Shown: positions 31,240-40,300 of the stretch, in pieces
Layout: each line of letters begins with the position of its first letter
Position numbering within the stretch: position 1 is the stretch's first letter
Source: Azospirillum sp. TSH100
GTDB lineage: Bacteria > Pseudomonadota > Alphaproteobacteria > Azospirillales > Azospirillaceae
Reading direction: 5' to 3'
Assembly: GCF_004923295.1 (NCBI RefSeq)
Contig: NZ_CP039638.1
Location: forward strand, 248,001 to 312,000
DNA: 64,000 bases
Notes under the pieces: model-generated
What the model was told of the DNA's origin: nothing
Seen by the model: only the letters and a program-made list of their open reading frames with translations
Databases searched by the model: none
Position numbers and translations under genes: made by a program

Positions 31240-32544
31240 TTAATCCTGATAACCCGGCAACCGCTGCGCGACCGAGCGGGCATGCGCCTCCAGCCCTTCG
31301 GCCATCGCCAGCGTCACCGCCGCCGGGCCGATGGCCCGCAGGCTGTCGGCGTCGCAGGCGACGAAGGTCGTCCGCTTCATGAAATCCAGCACATTGAGGC
31401 CGGAGGAGAAGCGGGCGCTGCGCGCCGTCGGCAGCACATGGTTCGGCCCGGCCACATAGTCGCCGATCGCCTCCGGCGTGTAGCGGCCGAGGAAGATGGC
31501 GCCGGCATTGCGGATCCTCGCCGCCAGCGCGTCCGGATCCGCCACCGCCAGTTCCAGATGCTCGGGCGCCAGCCGGTCGACCAGGGCCGGTGCATCGGCC
31601 ATCAGGTCGCCGACCAGGACGATGGCGCCATGCTCGCGCCAGCTCTCCGCGGCGATCGCGGTGCGCGGCAGCCTCTCCAGATGCTTCTCCACCGCCGCGG
31701 CCACCGCGTCGGCGAAGGCCGCATCGTCGGTGATCAGGATCGACTGGGCCGACGTGTCGTGTTCGGCCTGCGACAGCAGATCCATGGCGATCCAGGCCGG
31801 ATCGTTGTGGCCATCGGCGACCACCAGGATTTCCGACGGGCCGGCGATGCTGTCGATGCCGACGAGGCCGTAGACCTGCCGCTTGGCGGCGGCGACGAAG
31901 GCGTTGCCCGGGCCGACGATCTTGTCGACCGGCCGGATCGTCGCCGTGCCGTGGGCCAGCGCCGCGACCGCCTGGGCGCCGCCGATGCGGTAGATCTCGT
32001 CGATGCCGCAGCGCTTGGCGGCGGCCAGCACCAGCGGGTTGATCGCCCCGTCCGGCGTCGGCACCACCATGACGACGCGCTCAACGCCCGCGACCTTGGC
32101 CGGCAGCGCGTTCATCAGCACCGACGAGGGATAGGACGCGGTGCCGCCCGGCACATAGAGGCCGACGGCGCCGACCGCCGTCCAGCGGGCCCCCAGCCGC
32201 ACGCCGGCGGCGTCGCGGTAATCGGTGACCTCCGGAATCTGGCGGCGGTGGAAGTCCTCGATCCGCGCCGCGGCGAGGTCCAGCGCCTCCAGCGTCTCGG
32301 CCGAACACTTGGCGGTGGCGGCGTCGATCTCGTCCCGGCCGATGCGCAGGGTGTCGGCGGTCAGGGTCTGGCGGTCCCAGCGGGCGGTGTAGTCGATCAG
32401 GGCATCGTCGCCGCGGGTGCGGACCTGCTCGATCACGCCGGCGACCAGCGTCTGGACATCCTCGCTGGCCTCGCGCTTGGCATGCAGCAGCGCCTCGAAG
32501 CCGGCAGCGAAGTCCGCGTCGAGAATATCAAGCCTGACGGGCAT
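31240..32544 (-). CDS. hisD: Histidinol dehydrogenase
   Basis: HisD performs the last two oxidations of histidine synthesis, histidinol to histidine with NAD. The 434-residue protein shows VGLYVPGGTASYPSSVLMNALPAKVAG, the family signature region IAGPSEILVVADGHNDPAWIAMDLLSQAEHD with zinc and catalytic residues, and APEHLEL near 330. Length and motifs are complete. It overlaps the 3' end of hisG by 17 bases and is followed by UPF0262. Confidence 0.97.
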   Translation of the reverse strand: MPVRLDILDADFAAGFEALLHAKREASEDVQTLVAGVIEQVRTRGDDALIDYTARWDRQTLTADTLRIGRDEIDAATAKCSAETLEALDLAAARIEDFHRRQIPEVTDYRDAAGVRLGARWTAVGAVGLYVPGGTASYPSSVLMNALPAKVAGVERVVMVVPTPDGAINPLVLAAAKRCGIDEIYRIGGAQAVAALAHGTATIRPVDKIVGPGNAFVAAAKRQVYGLVGIDSIAGPSEILVVADGHNDPAWIAMDLLSQAEHDTSAQSILITDDAAFADAVAAAVEKHLERLPRTAIAAESWREHGAIVLVGDLMADAPALVDRLAPEHLELAVADPDALAARIRNAGAIFLGRYTPEAIGDYVAGPNHVLPTARSARFSSGLNVLDFMKRTTFVACDADSLRAIGPAAVTLAMAEGLEAHARSVAQRLPGYQD

Positions 32545-33238
32545 TCACCGCCTCCCGGAACTTGTCGATCCACTGAGAAATTTCGGCCGTCCGCGTCTTG
32601 AAGGCGGCGCGGTTGACGATCAGGCGCGAGGTGACGTCGGCGATGTGCTCCACCTCCACCAGCCCGTTGGCCTTCAAGGTCGAGCCGGTGGAGACCAGAT
32701 CGACGATGCGTCGGCACAGGCCCAGCGTCGGCGCCAGTTCCATCGCACCGTTCAGCTTGACGCATTCGGCCTGGACGCCGCGCGCGGCGAAGTGACGCTT
32801 GGTCACCTCGGGGTATTTGGTGGCGACGCGCACATGGCTCCAGCGCGACGGATCGTCGCCTTCCATCATCTCCGCCGGTTCGGCGACCGACAGGCGGCAG
32901 GCGCCGATGCCGAGGTCGAGCGGCGCGTAGATTTCCGGATAGTCGAATTCCATCAGCACGTCGTTGCCCGCGACGCCGAGATGGGCGGCGCCGAAGGCGA
33001 CGAAGGTCGCCACGTCGAAGGAGCGCACGCGGATGATGCTGAGGTTCGGCACATTGGTGGCGAAGCGCAGAAGCCGGCTTTTGTCGTCGTCGAAGGCCGG
33101 CTCCGGATGGATGCCGGCATGGGTCAGCAACGGGCGCAGCTCTTTCAGGATGCGGCCCTTGGGCAGGGCCAGCACGAGCTGGTCGTCGACAGGAACCTCG
33201 GCGGCCGGCAAGCCCAGGGCGCTGGTATCGGCGGACAA
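32528..33238 (-). CDS. hisG: ATP phosphoribosyltransferase, short (HisZ-dependent) form
   Basis: HisG catalyses the first step of histidine synthesis. The protein begins near DDQLVLALPKGRILKELRPLL and has IRVRSFDVATFVAFGAAHLGVAGNDVLMEF and IVDLVSTGSTLKANGLVEVEHIADVTSRLIVNR, the PRPP-binding loop. At about 236 residues it lacks the C-terminal regulatory domain of the long form, so it should need HisZ, which is not in this window. The start is assigned to TTG at 33238 behind AGGAGA; an in-frame ATG at 33292 has no such site. Confidence 0.93.
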   Translation of the reverse strand: MSADTSALGLPAAEVPVDDQLVLALPKGRILKELRPLLTHAGIHPEPAFDDDKSRLLRFATNVPNLSIIRVRSFDVATFVAFGAAHLGVAGNDVLMEFDYPEIYAPLDLGIGACRLSVAEPAEMMEGDDPSRWSHVRVATKYPEVTKRHFAARGVQAECVKLNGAMELAPTLGLCRRIVDLVSTGSTLKANGLVEVEHIADVTSRLIVNRAAFKTRTAEISQWIDKFREAVNARQA

Positions 33239-33406
33239 AACACTCTCCTCGCATCGCTCGCCGGGGCGGTGTGGGGGCCCCGGATGAACCATCGCCGCGA
33301 TAGATAGCACATTCCACGCGCCCGTCACCTGTCGCTGTCGCGCTGCAGAGATTTTACGATTCTCGTCCGCTTAATTGAGAATTTCACACAAAATGCAAAA
33401 ATGGAT

Positions 33407-33435
33407 TTGACCAAACTCCATCGAAAGAGTAGATA
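33407..33435 (+). promoter_or_regulatory. Sigma70-like promoter of the methionine-uptake locus
   Basis: TTGACC (33407-33412) and TAGATA (33430-33435) are spaced by exactly 17 bases. They lie in an unusually A+T-rich patch, about 30 bases before the SAM-II-like element. The predicted start near 33442 would place the riboswitch in the 5' leader. The rest of 33239-33406 holds only the upstream region of hisG. Confidence 0.6.
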
Positions 33436-33463
33436 AAAGCCATCGGACGCCCCGCCGGGGCAT

Positions 33464-33516
33464 CCCGCGGCAATTTGACTTTTGCAGCTTGCGCCGCGTC
33501 ACCAAACGCTAAAGCG
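33464..33516 (+). promoter_or_regulatory. SAM-II-like riboswitch
   Basis: CGCGGC (33466-33471) pairs perfectly with GCCGCG (33493-33498). The enclosed loop begins AATTT, and ten bases after the helix comes GCTAAAG (33508-33514). This H-type pseudoknot layout, a P1 helix with AUUU in loop 1 and a downstream GCUAAA, is that of SAM-II riboswitches known from alphaproteobacterial methionine genes. The downstream locus encodes methionine uptake, which fits. I could not score it against the covariance model. Confidence 0.72.
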
Positions 33517-33559
33517 CCACGATACCGGTCGTGGACCTCTTCAAGAAGGAGAGACCGGA

Positions 33560-33646
33560 ATGACGTTGCGAGTTTCCGCTCCCCCATCCGTGCTTCGGAC
33601 CGCTTCCCCGGCCTGCATGATGCGTTCGGGCCTGTGTTGCCGCTGA
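33560..33646 (+). CDS. 28-codon Met/Cys-rich leader ORF
   Basis: An ATG at 33560 follows the strong ribosome-binding site AGAAGGAGAG (33544-33553) and opens 28 codons ending ACMMRSGLCCR before TGA. The last eleven residues contain two adjacent Met and three Cys, two of them adjacent. The ORF lies 44 bases after the SAM-II-like element and 128 bases before the next gene. It could be a translated leader peptide sensing sulfur amino acids, a small protein in its own right, or chance. I see no clear terminator/antiterminator pair after it. Confidence 0.55.
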   Translation: MTLRVSAPPSVLRTASPACMMRSGLCCR

Positions 33647-33774
33647 CCTTGCGGCCCTGAAACACAGCGCCCATCCCGCACATCCGCCAGTTCCGCCGCC
33701 AGTCCCGAAGACCGCATTTGCGCCGCCGCCCCGCTGTGCCTGGGGTTCGCCGCGGCAAAGGGGAGCCTCTCGCC

Positions 33775-33975
33775 ATGACCCACGCCAACGCCTACGCCAT
33801 CGAAGTCCAGGGCCGTTCCGCCGGCATCGTCGTCGCCGAACGCGGCGGCTACACCTTCTTCGTGTCCGATTGGGCTTTCCGCGATCTCGACCGCCGCGTC
33901 TTCCGCAATGTCGGACAGGCCCAGCGCGCCGCCCACCAGCATTACAGCCGGCTGCCCGACACCCGCCGCCGCTGA
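33775..33975 (+). CDS. Small hypothetical protein upstream of metQ
   Basis: The 66-residue protein begins MTHANAYAIEVQGRSAGIVVAERGGYTFFVSDWAFRDLDRRVFRNVGQAQRAA. The ATG at 33775 has GGGGAG upstream; the frame's earlier ATG (33718) lacks a site and adds an Arg-rich stretch. It is soluble, with a pattern of short beta strands then a helix. I recognise no family. Lying between the leader and metQ, it is probably part of the methionine-uptake transcript. Confidence 0.65.
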   Translation: MTHANAYAIEVQGRSAGIVVAERGGYTFFVSDWAFRDLDRRVFRNVGQAQRAAHQHYSRLPDTRRR

Positions 33976-34020
33976 CCCCCGATCAATGCCCGCTGCCAAG
34001 AAACCCTGAGGAAAGTCCCG

Positions 34021-34809
34021 ATGAAGCGCATCCTGATGTCGGTGGCCGTCGCTGCCGTCGCTGCCGGCCTGCTGACCGCCGCCACCTCCGCCTTCGCCGC
34101 TCCGTTGAAGCTCGGCGTGTCGGCCGGCCCCTATGGCGAGATCCTGGAGTTCACCGCCAAGCTGGCCGCCAAGGAGGGCATCGAGGCGCAGGTGATCGAA
34201 TTCACCGACTGGAACATGCCGAATGCCGCGCTCCAGGCCGGCGACATCGACGCCAACAATTTCCAGCACCAGCCCTTCCTCGACAATCAGGTGAAGCAGC
34301 GCGGCTACGACATCGTCTCCGTCGCCAAGAGCGTCGTGGTGCCGATGGGCGTCTACAGCAGCAAGGTGAAGGCGCTGGCCGACCTGAAACCGGGCGCGTC
34401 GGTGTCGATCCCCAACGATCCCACCAATGGCGCCCGCGCCCTGTTCCTGCTGGCCAAGGCCGGCGTGATCGGGCTGAAGGAGGGCGCCGGCCTCAACACC
34501 ACCATCGCCGACGTCACGAACCCGAAGGGCATCAAGCTGGTGGAGCTGGATGCCGCCCAGCTGCCGCGCTCGCTCGACGACGTGGATGCGTCGGTCATCA
34601 CCCTCAACTATGCCGTGCTGGCCGGACTGGAACCGAAGAAGGCCCTGCTGCTGGAGGATGACCAGTCCAAATGGAACCTGGTGTGGGCGGTCCGCAAGGA
34701 TCGCATGGAAGACCCGACGATCAAGCGCTTCATTGCGCTGTATCGTTCGCCCGAAGTGCGGCAGTTTATCGAGACGCGCTTCAACGGTTCCATCATTCCG
34801 ACTTGGTGA
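34021..34809 (+). CDS. metQ: MetQ-type methionine ABC transporter substrate-binding protein (first copy)
   Basis: The 262-residue protein begins with a cleavable signal peptide (MKRILMSVAVAAVAAGLLTAATSAFA) and no lipobox Cys, so it should be a soluble periplasmic protein. NlpA/MetQ motifs include EFTDWNMPNAALQAGDIDANNFQHQPFLD, VSIPNDPTNGARAL and ELDAAQLPRSLDDVDASVITLNYA. It binds D- or L-methionine for MetNI. GAGGAAAG precedes the ATG. It is followed 41 bases later by metN. Confidence 0.95.
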   Translation: MKRILMSVAVAAVAAGLLTAATSAFAAPLKLGVSAGPYGEILEFTAKLAAKEGIEAQVIEFTDWNMPNAALQAGDIDANNFQHQPFLDNQVKQRGYDIVSVAKSVVVPMGVYSSKVKALADLKPGASVSIPNDPTNGARALFLLAKAGVIGLKEGAGLNTTIADVTNPKGIKLVELDAAQLPRSLDDVDASVITLNYAVLAGLEPKKALLLEDDQSKWNLVWAVRKDRMEDPTIKRFIALYRSPEVRQFIETRFNGSIIPTW

Positions 34810-34850
34810 GGGAGGCCGGGGGACGCTGGACGTCCCCTTTTGCCGAATAA

Positions 34851-35906
34851 ATGATGATAACGCTAACAAACATTCACAAGACTTATGCGGCGCGCGGCGG
34901 CGGGGCTCCGGTCCATGCGCTGGCCGACATCGACCTGTCCATTGCCCGCGGCGAGGTCTTCGGGATCATCGGCCGCTCCGGCGCCGGCAAATCCACCCTG
35001 CTGCGCACGGTCAACCTGCTGGAAAGCCCGAGTTCGGGCAGCGTCACGGTGGACGGGGTGGAGATGACCGCCCTGTCGGCGGTGGAGCTGCGCAAGGCCC
35101 GCCATTCCATCGGCATGATCTTCCAACACTTCAACCTGCTGTCCTCGCGCACTGTCTTCGACAATGTGGCGCTGCCGCTGGAGCTGGCGGGGACGCCGAA
35201 GGCCGAAATCCGCAAGACGGTGGAACCGCTGCTCGACCTCGTCGGGCTGGCCGACAAGCGCGACCGCTATCCGGCGGAGCTGTCGGGCGGACAGAAGCAG
35301 CGCGTCGGCATCGCCCGCGCGCTGGCCAGCAAGCCAAAGGTCCTGCTGTCGGACGAGGCGACCTCGGCCCTTGACCCGGAAACGACGACCCAGATCCTGC
35401 ATCTGCTGGCCGACATCAACCGGCGGCTCGGCCTGACCATCGTGCTGATCACCCATGAGATCGCCGTCATCAAGGAGATCTGCCACAAGGTGGCGGTGAT
35501 GGAGGGCGGCCGGGTGATCGAACAGGGGCCGGTCTTCGACATCTTCGCCCACCCGCAACACCCGACCACCCGCAGCTTCGTCGATCCCGTCATCAACCGC
35601 GGCATCCCCGACAGCCTGCGCGGCCGGCTGTCACACGAGCCCGGCCAGGGGAGCAACCCGGTGCTGCGGATCACCTTCACCGGCGAGAAGGCGACCACCC
35701 CGGTCATCAGCGCCATCAGCCGCCAGCTGAATCTGGACCTGAACATCTGGCACGGCCAGATCGACGAGATCCAGGGCGCCCCCTTCGGCACTCTGGTGGT
35801 GGAGGCGCTGGGCGATCAGGCCCAGGTCGATGCGGCCATCGCGCTGGTGAAAGAGAACAATCTGGGTGTCGAGGTGTTGGGCCATGCTCTCCCCGCAAAT
35901 CATTGA
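34851..35906 (+). CDS. metN: Methionine ABC transporter ATP-binding protein
   Basis: The 351-residue ATPase has Walker A GRSGAGKST (about 41-49), the ABC signature LSGGQKQR (about 142-149) and Walker B VLLSDEATSALDPE. A C-terminal NIL domain begins about residue 260 (LRITFTGEKATTPVISAISRQLNLDLNIWHGQIDEIQGAPFGTLVVEALG) and binds methionine to inhibit transport from the inside. The start has two ATGs, 34851 and 34854. It overlaps metI. Confidence 0.96.
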   Translation: MMITLTNIHKTYAARGGGAPVHALADIDLSIARGEVFGIIGRSGAGKSTLLRTVNLLESPSSGSVTVDGVEMTALSAVELRKARHSIGMIFQHFNLLSSRTVFDNVALPLELAGTPKAEIRKTVEPLLDLVGLADKRDRYPAELSGGQKQRVGIARALASKPKVLLSDEATSALDPETTTQILHLLADINRRLGLTIVLITHEIAVIKEICHKVAVMEGGRVIEQGPVFDIFAHPQHPTTRSFVDPVINRGIPDSLRGRLSHEPGQGSNPVLRITFTGEKATTPVISAISRQLNLDLNIWHGQIDEIQGAPFGTLVVEALGDQAQVDAAIALVKENNLGVEVLGHALPANH

Positions 35907-36552
35907 CCTGCTGATCAAGGGGCTGATCGATACGCTGCACATGGTGGCGGTGTCTGGCGCCATCGGGACGCTGATCGGTCTGCCCATCGGCGTGATGCTT
36001 GCCGTCACCGGCCGGGGCGAGCTGCTGCAGAACTTCGCCTTCAACAAGGTGATGGGGGCGGTGGTCAACATGACCCGTTCCACCCCCTTCATCATCCTGG
36101 TGGTGGCGATCATCCCCTTCACCCGGCTGATCGCCGGCACCTCCATCGGCACCAACGCCGCCATCGTGCCGCTGACCGTCGCCGCCGCTCCCTTCATCGC
36201 CCGCGTCGTCGAAAACGCGGTGCGCGAGGTGGATCGCGGGCTGGTCGAGGCGGCGCAGGCGATGGGCGCCACGCCGTTCCAGATCATCCGCAAGGTTCTT
36301 CTGCCGGAAGCCCTGCCGGGCATCGTCGCCGGCCTGACCCTGTCGGCGGTCAGCCTGATCGGCTATTCCGCCATGGTCGGCGCCGTCGGTGGCGGGGGCT
36401 TGGGCGATCTCGGCATCCGCTACGGCTATCAGCGCTTCCTGCCGGAAGTGATGCTGGCGGTGGTGATCGTGCTGATCGTGCTGGTGCAGATCGTCCAGTC
36501 GACGGGCGACCTGATCGCCCGCCGGGTCAACAAACGCAATCTGAAGTCCTGA
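35884..36552 (+). CDS. metI: Methionine ABC transporter permease
   Basis: The 222-residue permease has about five membrane segments and the EAA-type loop EAAQAMGATPFQIIRKVLLPEALPGIVAG. The motif SLIGYSAMVGAVGGGGLGDLGIRYGYQRF near the C-terminus is typical of MetI. The ATG at 35884 lies inside metN (overlap of 23 bases), with GAGG upstream, which suggests coupled translation. The frame's GTG at 35866 is less likely. Confidence 0.95.
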   Translation: MLSPQIIDLLIKGLIDTLHMVAVSGAIGTLIGLPIGVMLAVTGRGELLQNFAFNKVMGAVVNMTRSTPFIILVVAIIPFTRLIAGTSIGTNAAIVPLTVAAAPFIARVVENAVREVDRGLVEAAQAMGATPFQIIRKVLLPEALPGIVAGLTLSAVSLIGYSAMVGAVGGGGLGDLGIRYGYQRFLPEVMLAVVIVLIVLVQIVQSTGDLIARRVNKRNLKS

Positions 36553-36592
36553 TCCTGAAATCCTGACCAACAATACCCGAGGAGTGTTCGAG

Positions 36593-37384
36593 ATGCTGCG
36601 CTTCCGTTCGCTGGCTTCCCTGCTGGCCGGCGCCGCCACCATGGCCATCGCCTTCGGTGCTTCCGCCGAGACCATCAAGGTCGGCGTCACCGCCGGTCCG
36701 CATGCCCAGATCCTGGAAGCGGTGAAGCCCATCGCCGCCAAGGACGGGCTGGACATCCAGATCCTGGAATTCACCGACTATGTCATTCCGAACCAGGCGC
36801 TGGCCGGCGGTGACCTCGACGCCAACAGCTTCCAGCACCAGCCCTATCTGGACAACCAGGTGAAGGACCGCGGCTTCGATCTGGTCAGCGTCGGCAAGAC
36901 GGTGGTCTATCCGATCGGCATCTATTCCAAGAAGGTGAAGAGCCTGGAAGAGCTGCCGACGGGGGCCAAGTTCGCCATCCCCAACGACCCGACCAACGGC
37001 GGCCGCGTCCTGCTGCTGCTTCAGGCCAAGGGATTGATCAAGCTGAAGGACGGCGGCACCCTGAAGGCCTCGCCGATCGACATCGTCGAGAACCCGAAGA
37101 AGCTGGAGATCGTCGAGCTGGACGCTGCCCAGCTGCCGCGCTCGCTGGACGACGTGACCGCCGCCGCCATCAACACCAACTTCGCGCTGGAGGCCGGCAT
37201 CGACCCGGTCAAGGACGCCATCGCGCGCGAGTCGGCCGACAGCCCCTATGCCAACGTCATCGCCGTCCGCAAGGCCGACAAGGACAAGCCCTGGGTTGCC
37301 AAGCTGGTGAAGGCCTACAACAGCCCCGAGGTGAAGGAGTTCATCCTCACCAAGTTCAAGAGCGCCGTGGTTCCGGCATTCTGA
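36593..37384 (+). CDS. metQ: MetQ-type substrate-binding protein (second copy)
   Basis: The 263-residue protein has a signal peptide (LRFRSLASLLAGAATMAIAFGASA) and the same core motifs as the first copy: EFTDYVIPNQALAGGDLDANSFQHQPYLDNQVKDRGFD, AIPNDPTNGGRVLLLL and ELDAAQLPRSLDDVTAAAINTNFA. It is clearly paralogous rather than identical, so the two may differ in ligand or affinity. GAGGAG precedes the ATG at 36593. Its last 29 bases overlap the convergent TPR gene. Confidence 0.94.
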   Translation: MLRFRSLASLLAGAATMAIAFGASAETIKVGVTAGPHAQILEAVKPIAAKDGLDIQILEFTDYVIPNQALAGGDLDANSFQHQPYLDNQVKDRGFDLVSVGKTVVYPIGIYSKKVKSLEELPTGAKFAIPNDPTNGGRVLLLLQAKGLIKLKDGGTLKASPIDIVENPKKLEIVELDAAQLPRSLDDVTAAAINTNFALEAGIDPVKDAIARESADSPYANVIAVRKADKDKPWVAKLVKAYNSPEVKEFILTKFKSAVVPAF

Positions 37385-40300
37385 GATCTGCAAGGGCACG
37401 CCCGGCGGCGTCCAGCGCGTCGCCGAGCGTCCCGCCCGGTCGCGGCCCGAACAGCCGCATCGACGGATACCAGGGCCGGCAGCCGGTGCCGAGCGCCGTC
37501 CAGTCCCCCGCCGGCCCGATCCGCCAGACCGGCACCCCCAGCGCGCCTGCCATTTCCGCCACGGACGTTCCGGCGGAGACCACGAGGTCCAGCGCCGCCG
37601 TCAGGGCCGCCGCACCGTCGAGGTCGTTCTTAAGGTCGATCGGCGGGCGGTGGATCGCGATGCCGAAACGCCGTTCGGCGTCGGCGAGTTCGGCTTCGCA
37701 CTCGTCATATTGCAGGTTGATCAGACGCAGGCCGGGCAGGGTGAGGATCGGCGCCCAATCGGTCAGGGGGGCATAGTTGGCGTCGCGCAAGGCGCCGCGC
37801 AGGCCGCTGCGCCAGCACAGGCCGATGGTGAGGCGGTGATCGTCGTCACCCACCCATCCCCGCCACCGTTCCACCGCCGCGTCGTCCGCGCACAGCCATC
37901 CGCCCCGCTTCGCGAAGCCCCCCAGCCCCCAGCCCAGCCGCAGGGGCAGCGACCCGGCGGGTACGTGGCAATCGGCATCCACCGGATCCGCCGTCGCTCC
38001 GCGCACCGTCGCCTGCGGGAAGGAGCGCGCGAACAGACCCGCCAATCGCGGCTCGCATTCGATGATGACCCGGTTGGCACGTGCGATCAGGTCGGGGAAG
38101 CAGGCGCTGTGCATCAGCTCGTCCCCCACCCCCTGTTCGCGCCAGACCAGCACCGTCCGCCCGGTCAGATCGCCGCCGTTCCAGGCGGGCATGCGGAAGC
38201 GCCGGTCGGGCAGGGCCCGGCCTGCGGCGAAGCGGGCCTCCAGCCCGGTCCAGCCGGTGGCAAGCTCTCCCCGTGCCAGCGCCGCATAACCGCGGTTGAA
38301 GGCCGCGAGCGTCAGGGTCGGGTCATCCTCCACCGCCCGGCGATAGGCCGCATCGGCTTCGGCCGGCCGGCCGGCGGCATGCAGGGCGTTGCCTTGATTG
38401 TAGCGCCACTCCGCCCGTTCGGGTTCCAGAGCCAGGGCGCGGCCCCAGCCCTTCAGCGCGGCGTCTAGCCGGCCCTGCCGCTGCCGCAGATCGGCCAGCC
38501 CGGCCCAGCCGGCACCGGTTCCGGGCGCGAACAGGATCACCCGCCACCAGGCCAGTCCGGCGGCTGTGCCGTCGCCCGCCCGTTCCAGCGCCAAAGCGAG
38601 GTTGCCCAGCGTGCCGAGATCACCGGGACGGCTCCGGAGCGCACTGCGCAGATGCGCCACCGCCTCGGCCGGCCGGTCGAGCGCCAGCGCGGAGAGACCC
38701 AGATTGCTGACGGCCGCCGGGTCGCCGGGTCGCAGGCGCAGAGCGCGGCTGGCCGTGCGCTCCGCCTCGGCGGCATGGTCGGGATGGCGCAGGGCTTCCG
38801 CCGACAGGGCGGTCCAGGCCTCCGTCAGTGCCGGGTCGAGGGCGAGTGCCCGCCGGAGGAAGGGTTGCCCGGTGTCGCCCACCCCCTGCCGCGCCAGCCC
38901 GGCATTCGCCCACAGCCCGGCATGGAAGGGGGCGAGCCGCAAGGCAGCGCCGGTCGCCTCCGCCGCCTCAAGCGCCGCCCCGCGGGACAGGCGCAGGGCG
39001 CCGAGATTGCCGAGCGCCTCGACATCGTCGGGCGCCAGCGTGGCGGTGGCCAGCCAATCGGCCTCGGCGTCGGCCAGGGCACCCATCTCCTGATGGGCCT
39101 GGGCGCGGCGCTTGTGGCGGTCGGCGGTCGGCTCCACCGCGATGGCGCGGCTCAGCAGGGCGGCGGCGATGTCGGGACGGCCGGCCTGATGGCCGAGCTG
39201 GGCATAGCCCTCCAGCGCAGCCGGCATTTCGCCGCTCTGGTCGAGGATGCGTTGGTAAGCCTTTTCCGCTTCCGGCCAGCGGCCGGACTCGTGCAGGTCG
39301 CGCGCTTCGGCCAGCCACTCGTCGCTAGGCAATGCGGGGATCAGCCGGCGCAATTCGCCTGCGACACGGGACAACAGGTCCGCCAGCCTCTCGCCGGGAA
39401 TTGCGCTCCACAGCCGCATGGAGGGGAACCAGGGCCGCACGCCGCTGCCGAGCGCCGTCCAGTCGCCGGCCGGGCCGAAGCGCCAGACCGGCACGCCCAA
39501 GGCTCCCGCCATCTCGCCCACCGAACTCGCCACCGTCACCACGAGGTCGAGGTTGGCGATCAACGCCGCCACACCCTCCAGATCGTTCTTCAGGTCGGTG
39601 CCGGGCCAGCGGTGGATTCTGACACCGAGTCGCTCTTCGGTCGCGGCGATTTCCGCCTCGCGCCCGTCATACTGCAGCGTGACCGCGAGCAGGCCGGGCA
39701 GGGTCAGCAGTGGCGCCCAGTCGGCCAGCGCGGTGTAGGAGGCCTTGCGCTCCCCCAGCATATTCTGGCTGCCCCAGCAGATGCCGACGCGCAGGCCGGG
39801 CCCCAGCGCCGTCAGCCGCTCGCGCCACTCCGCCAGCAGCATGGCATCGGGGGCCAGCCAGGACGGCCGGGCGGGGAAATCGGCCAGGGTCGGGCGCAGC
39901 AGGCGGGGCAGCGATCCCATCGGCAGATGGGCGTCGGCGTCGCCGGGATTGGCATCGGCAGGGTCCGCCGTCTGCGCCCGCACCGTGACACCCGGCAGGG
40001 CGCGGCCGACCAGCCCGGTCAGGCGCGGATCGACCTCGACCACCAGCATCTCCGGCCCGAAGCGCGCGGAGAGGTCGGGCAGCGCGGTGCCGAACATCAG
40101 TTCGTCGCCCAGCCCCTGCTCGCGCCAGACCAGCAGGCGCCGGCCGGGCCTGCCGTCCCAGACCGGAAGGGCGAAGCTGCGCCCGGCCGACACCCGGCGC
40201 GAGGCGAAACGGGCCTCATACTCGTTCCAACCCTCCGCCAGCCGACCGCGGCCGAGCAGCCGGAGAGCGAGATTCCAGCGGGCCAGCGCGAAGCCGGGGG

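Noticed and set aside
36593..37384. Lipoprotein processing of the MetQ copies
   Set aside because: Neither MetQ signal peptide has a lipobox Cys, so the usual NlpA-type lipid anchor is not supported here.
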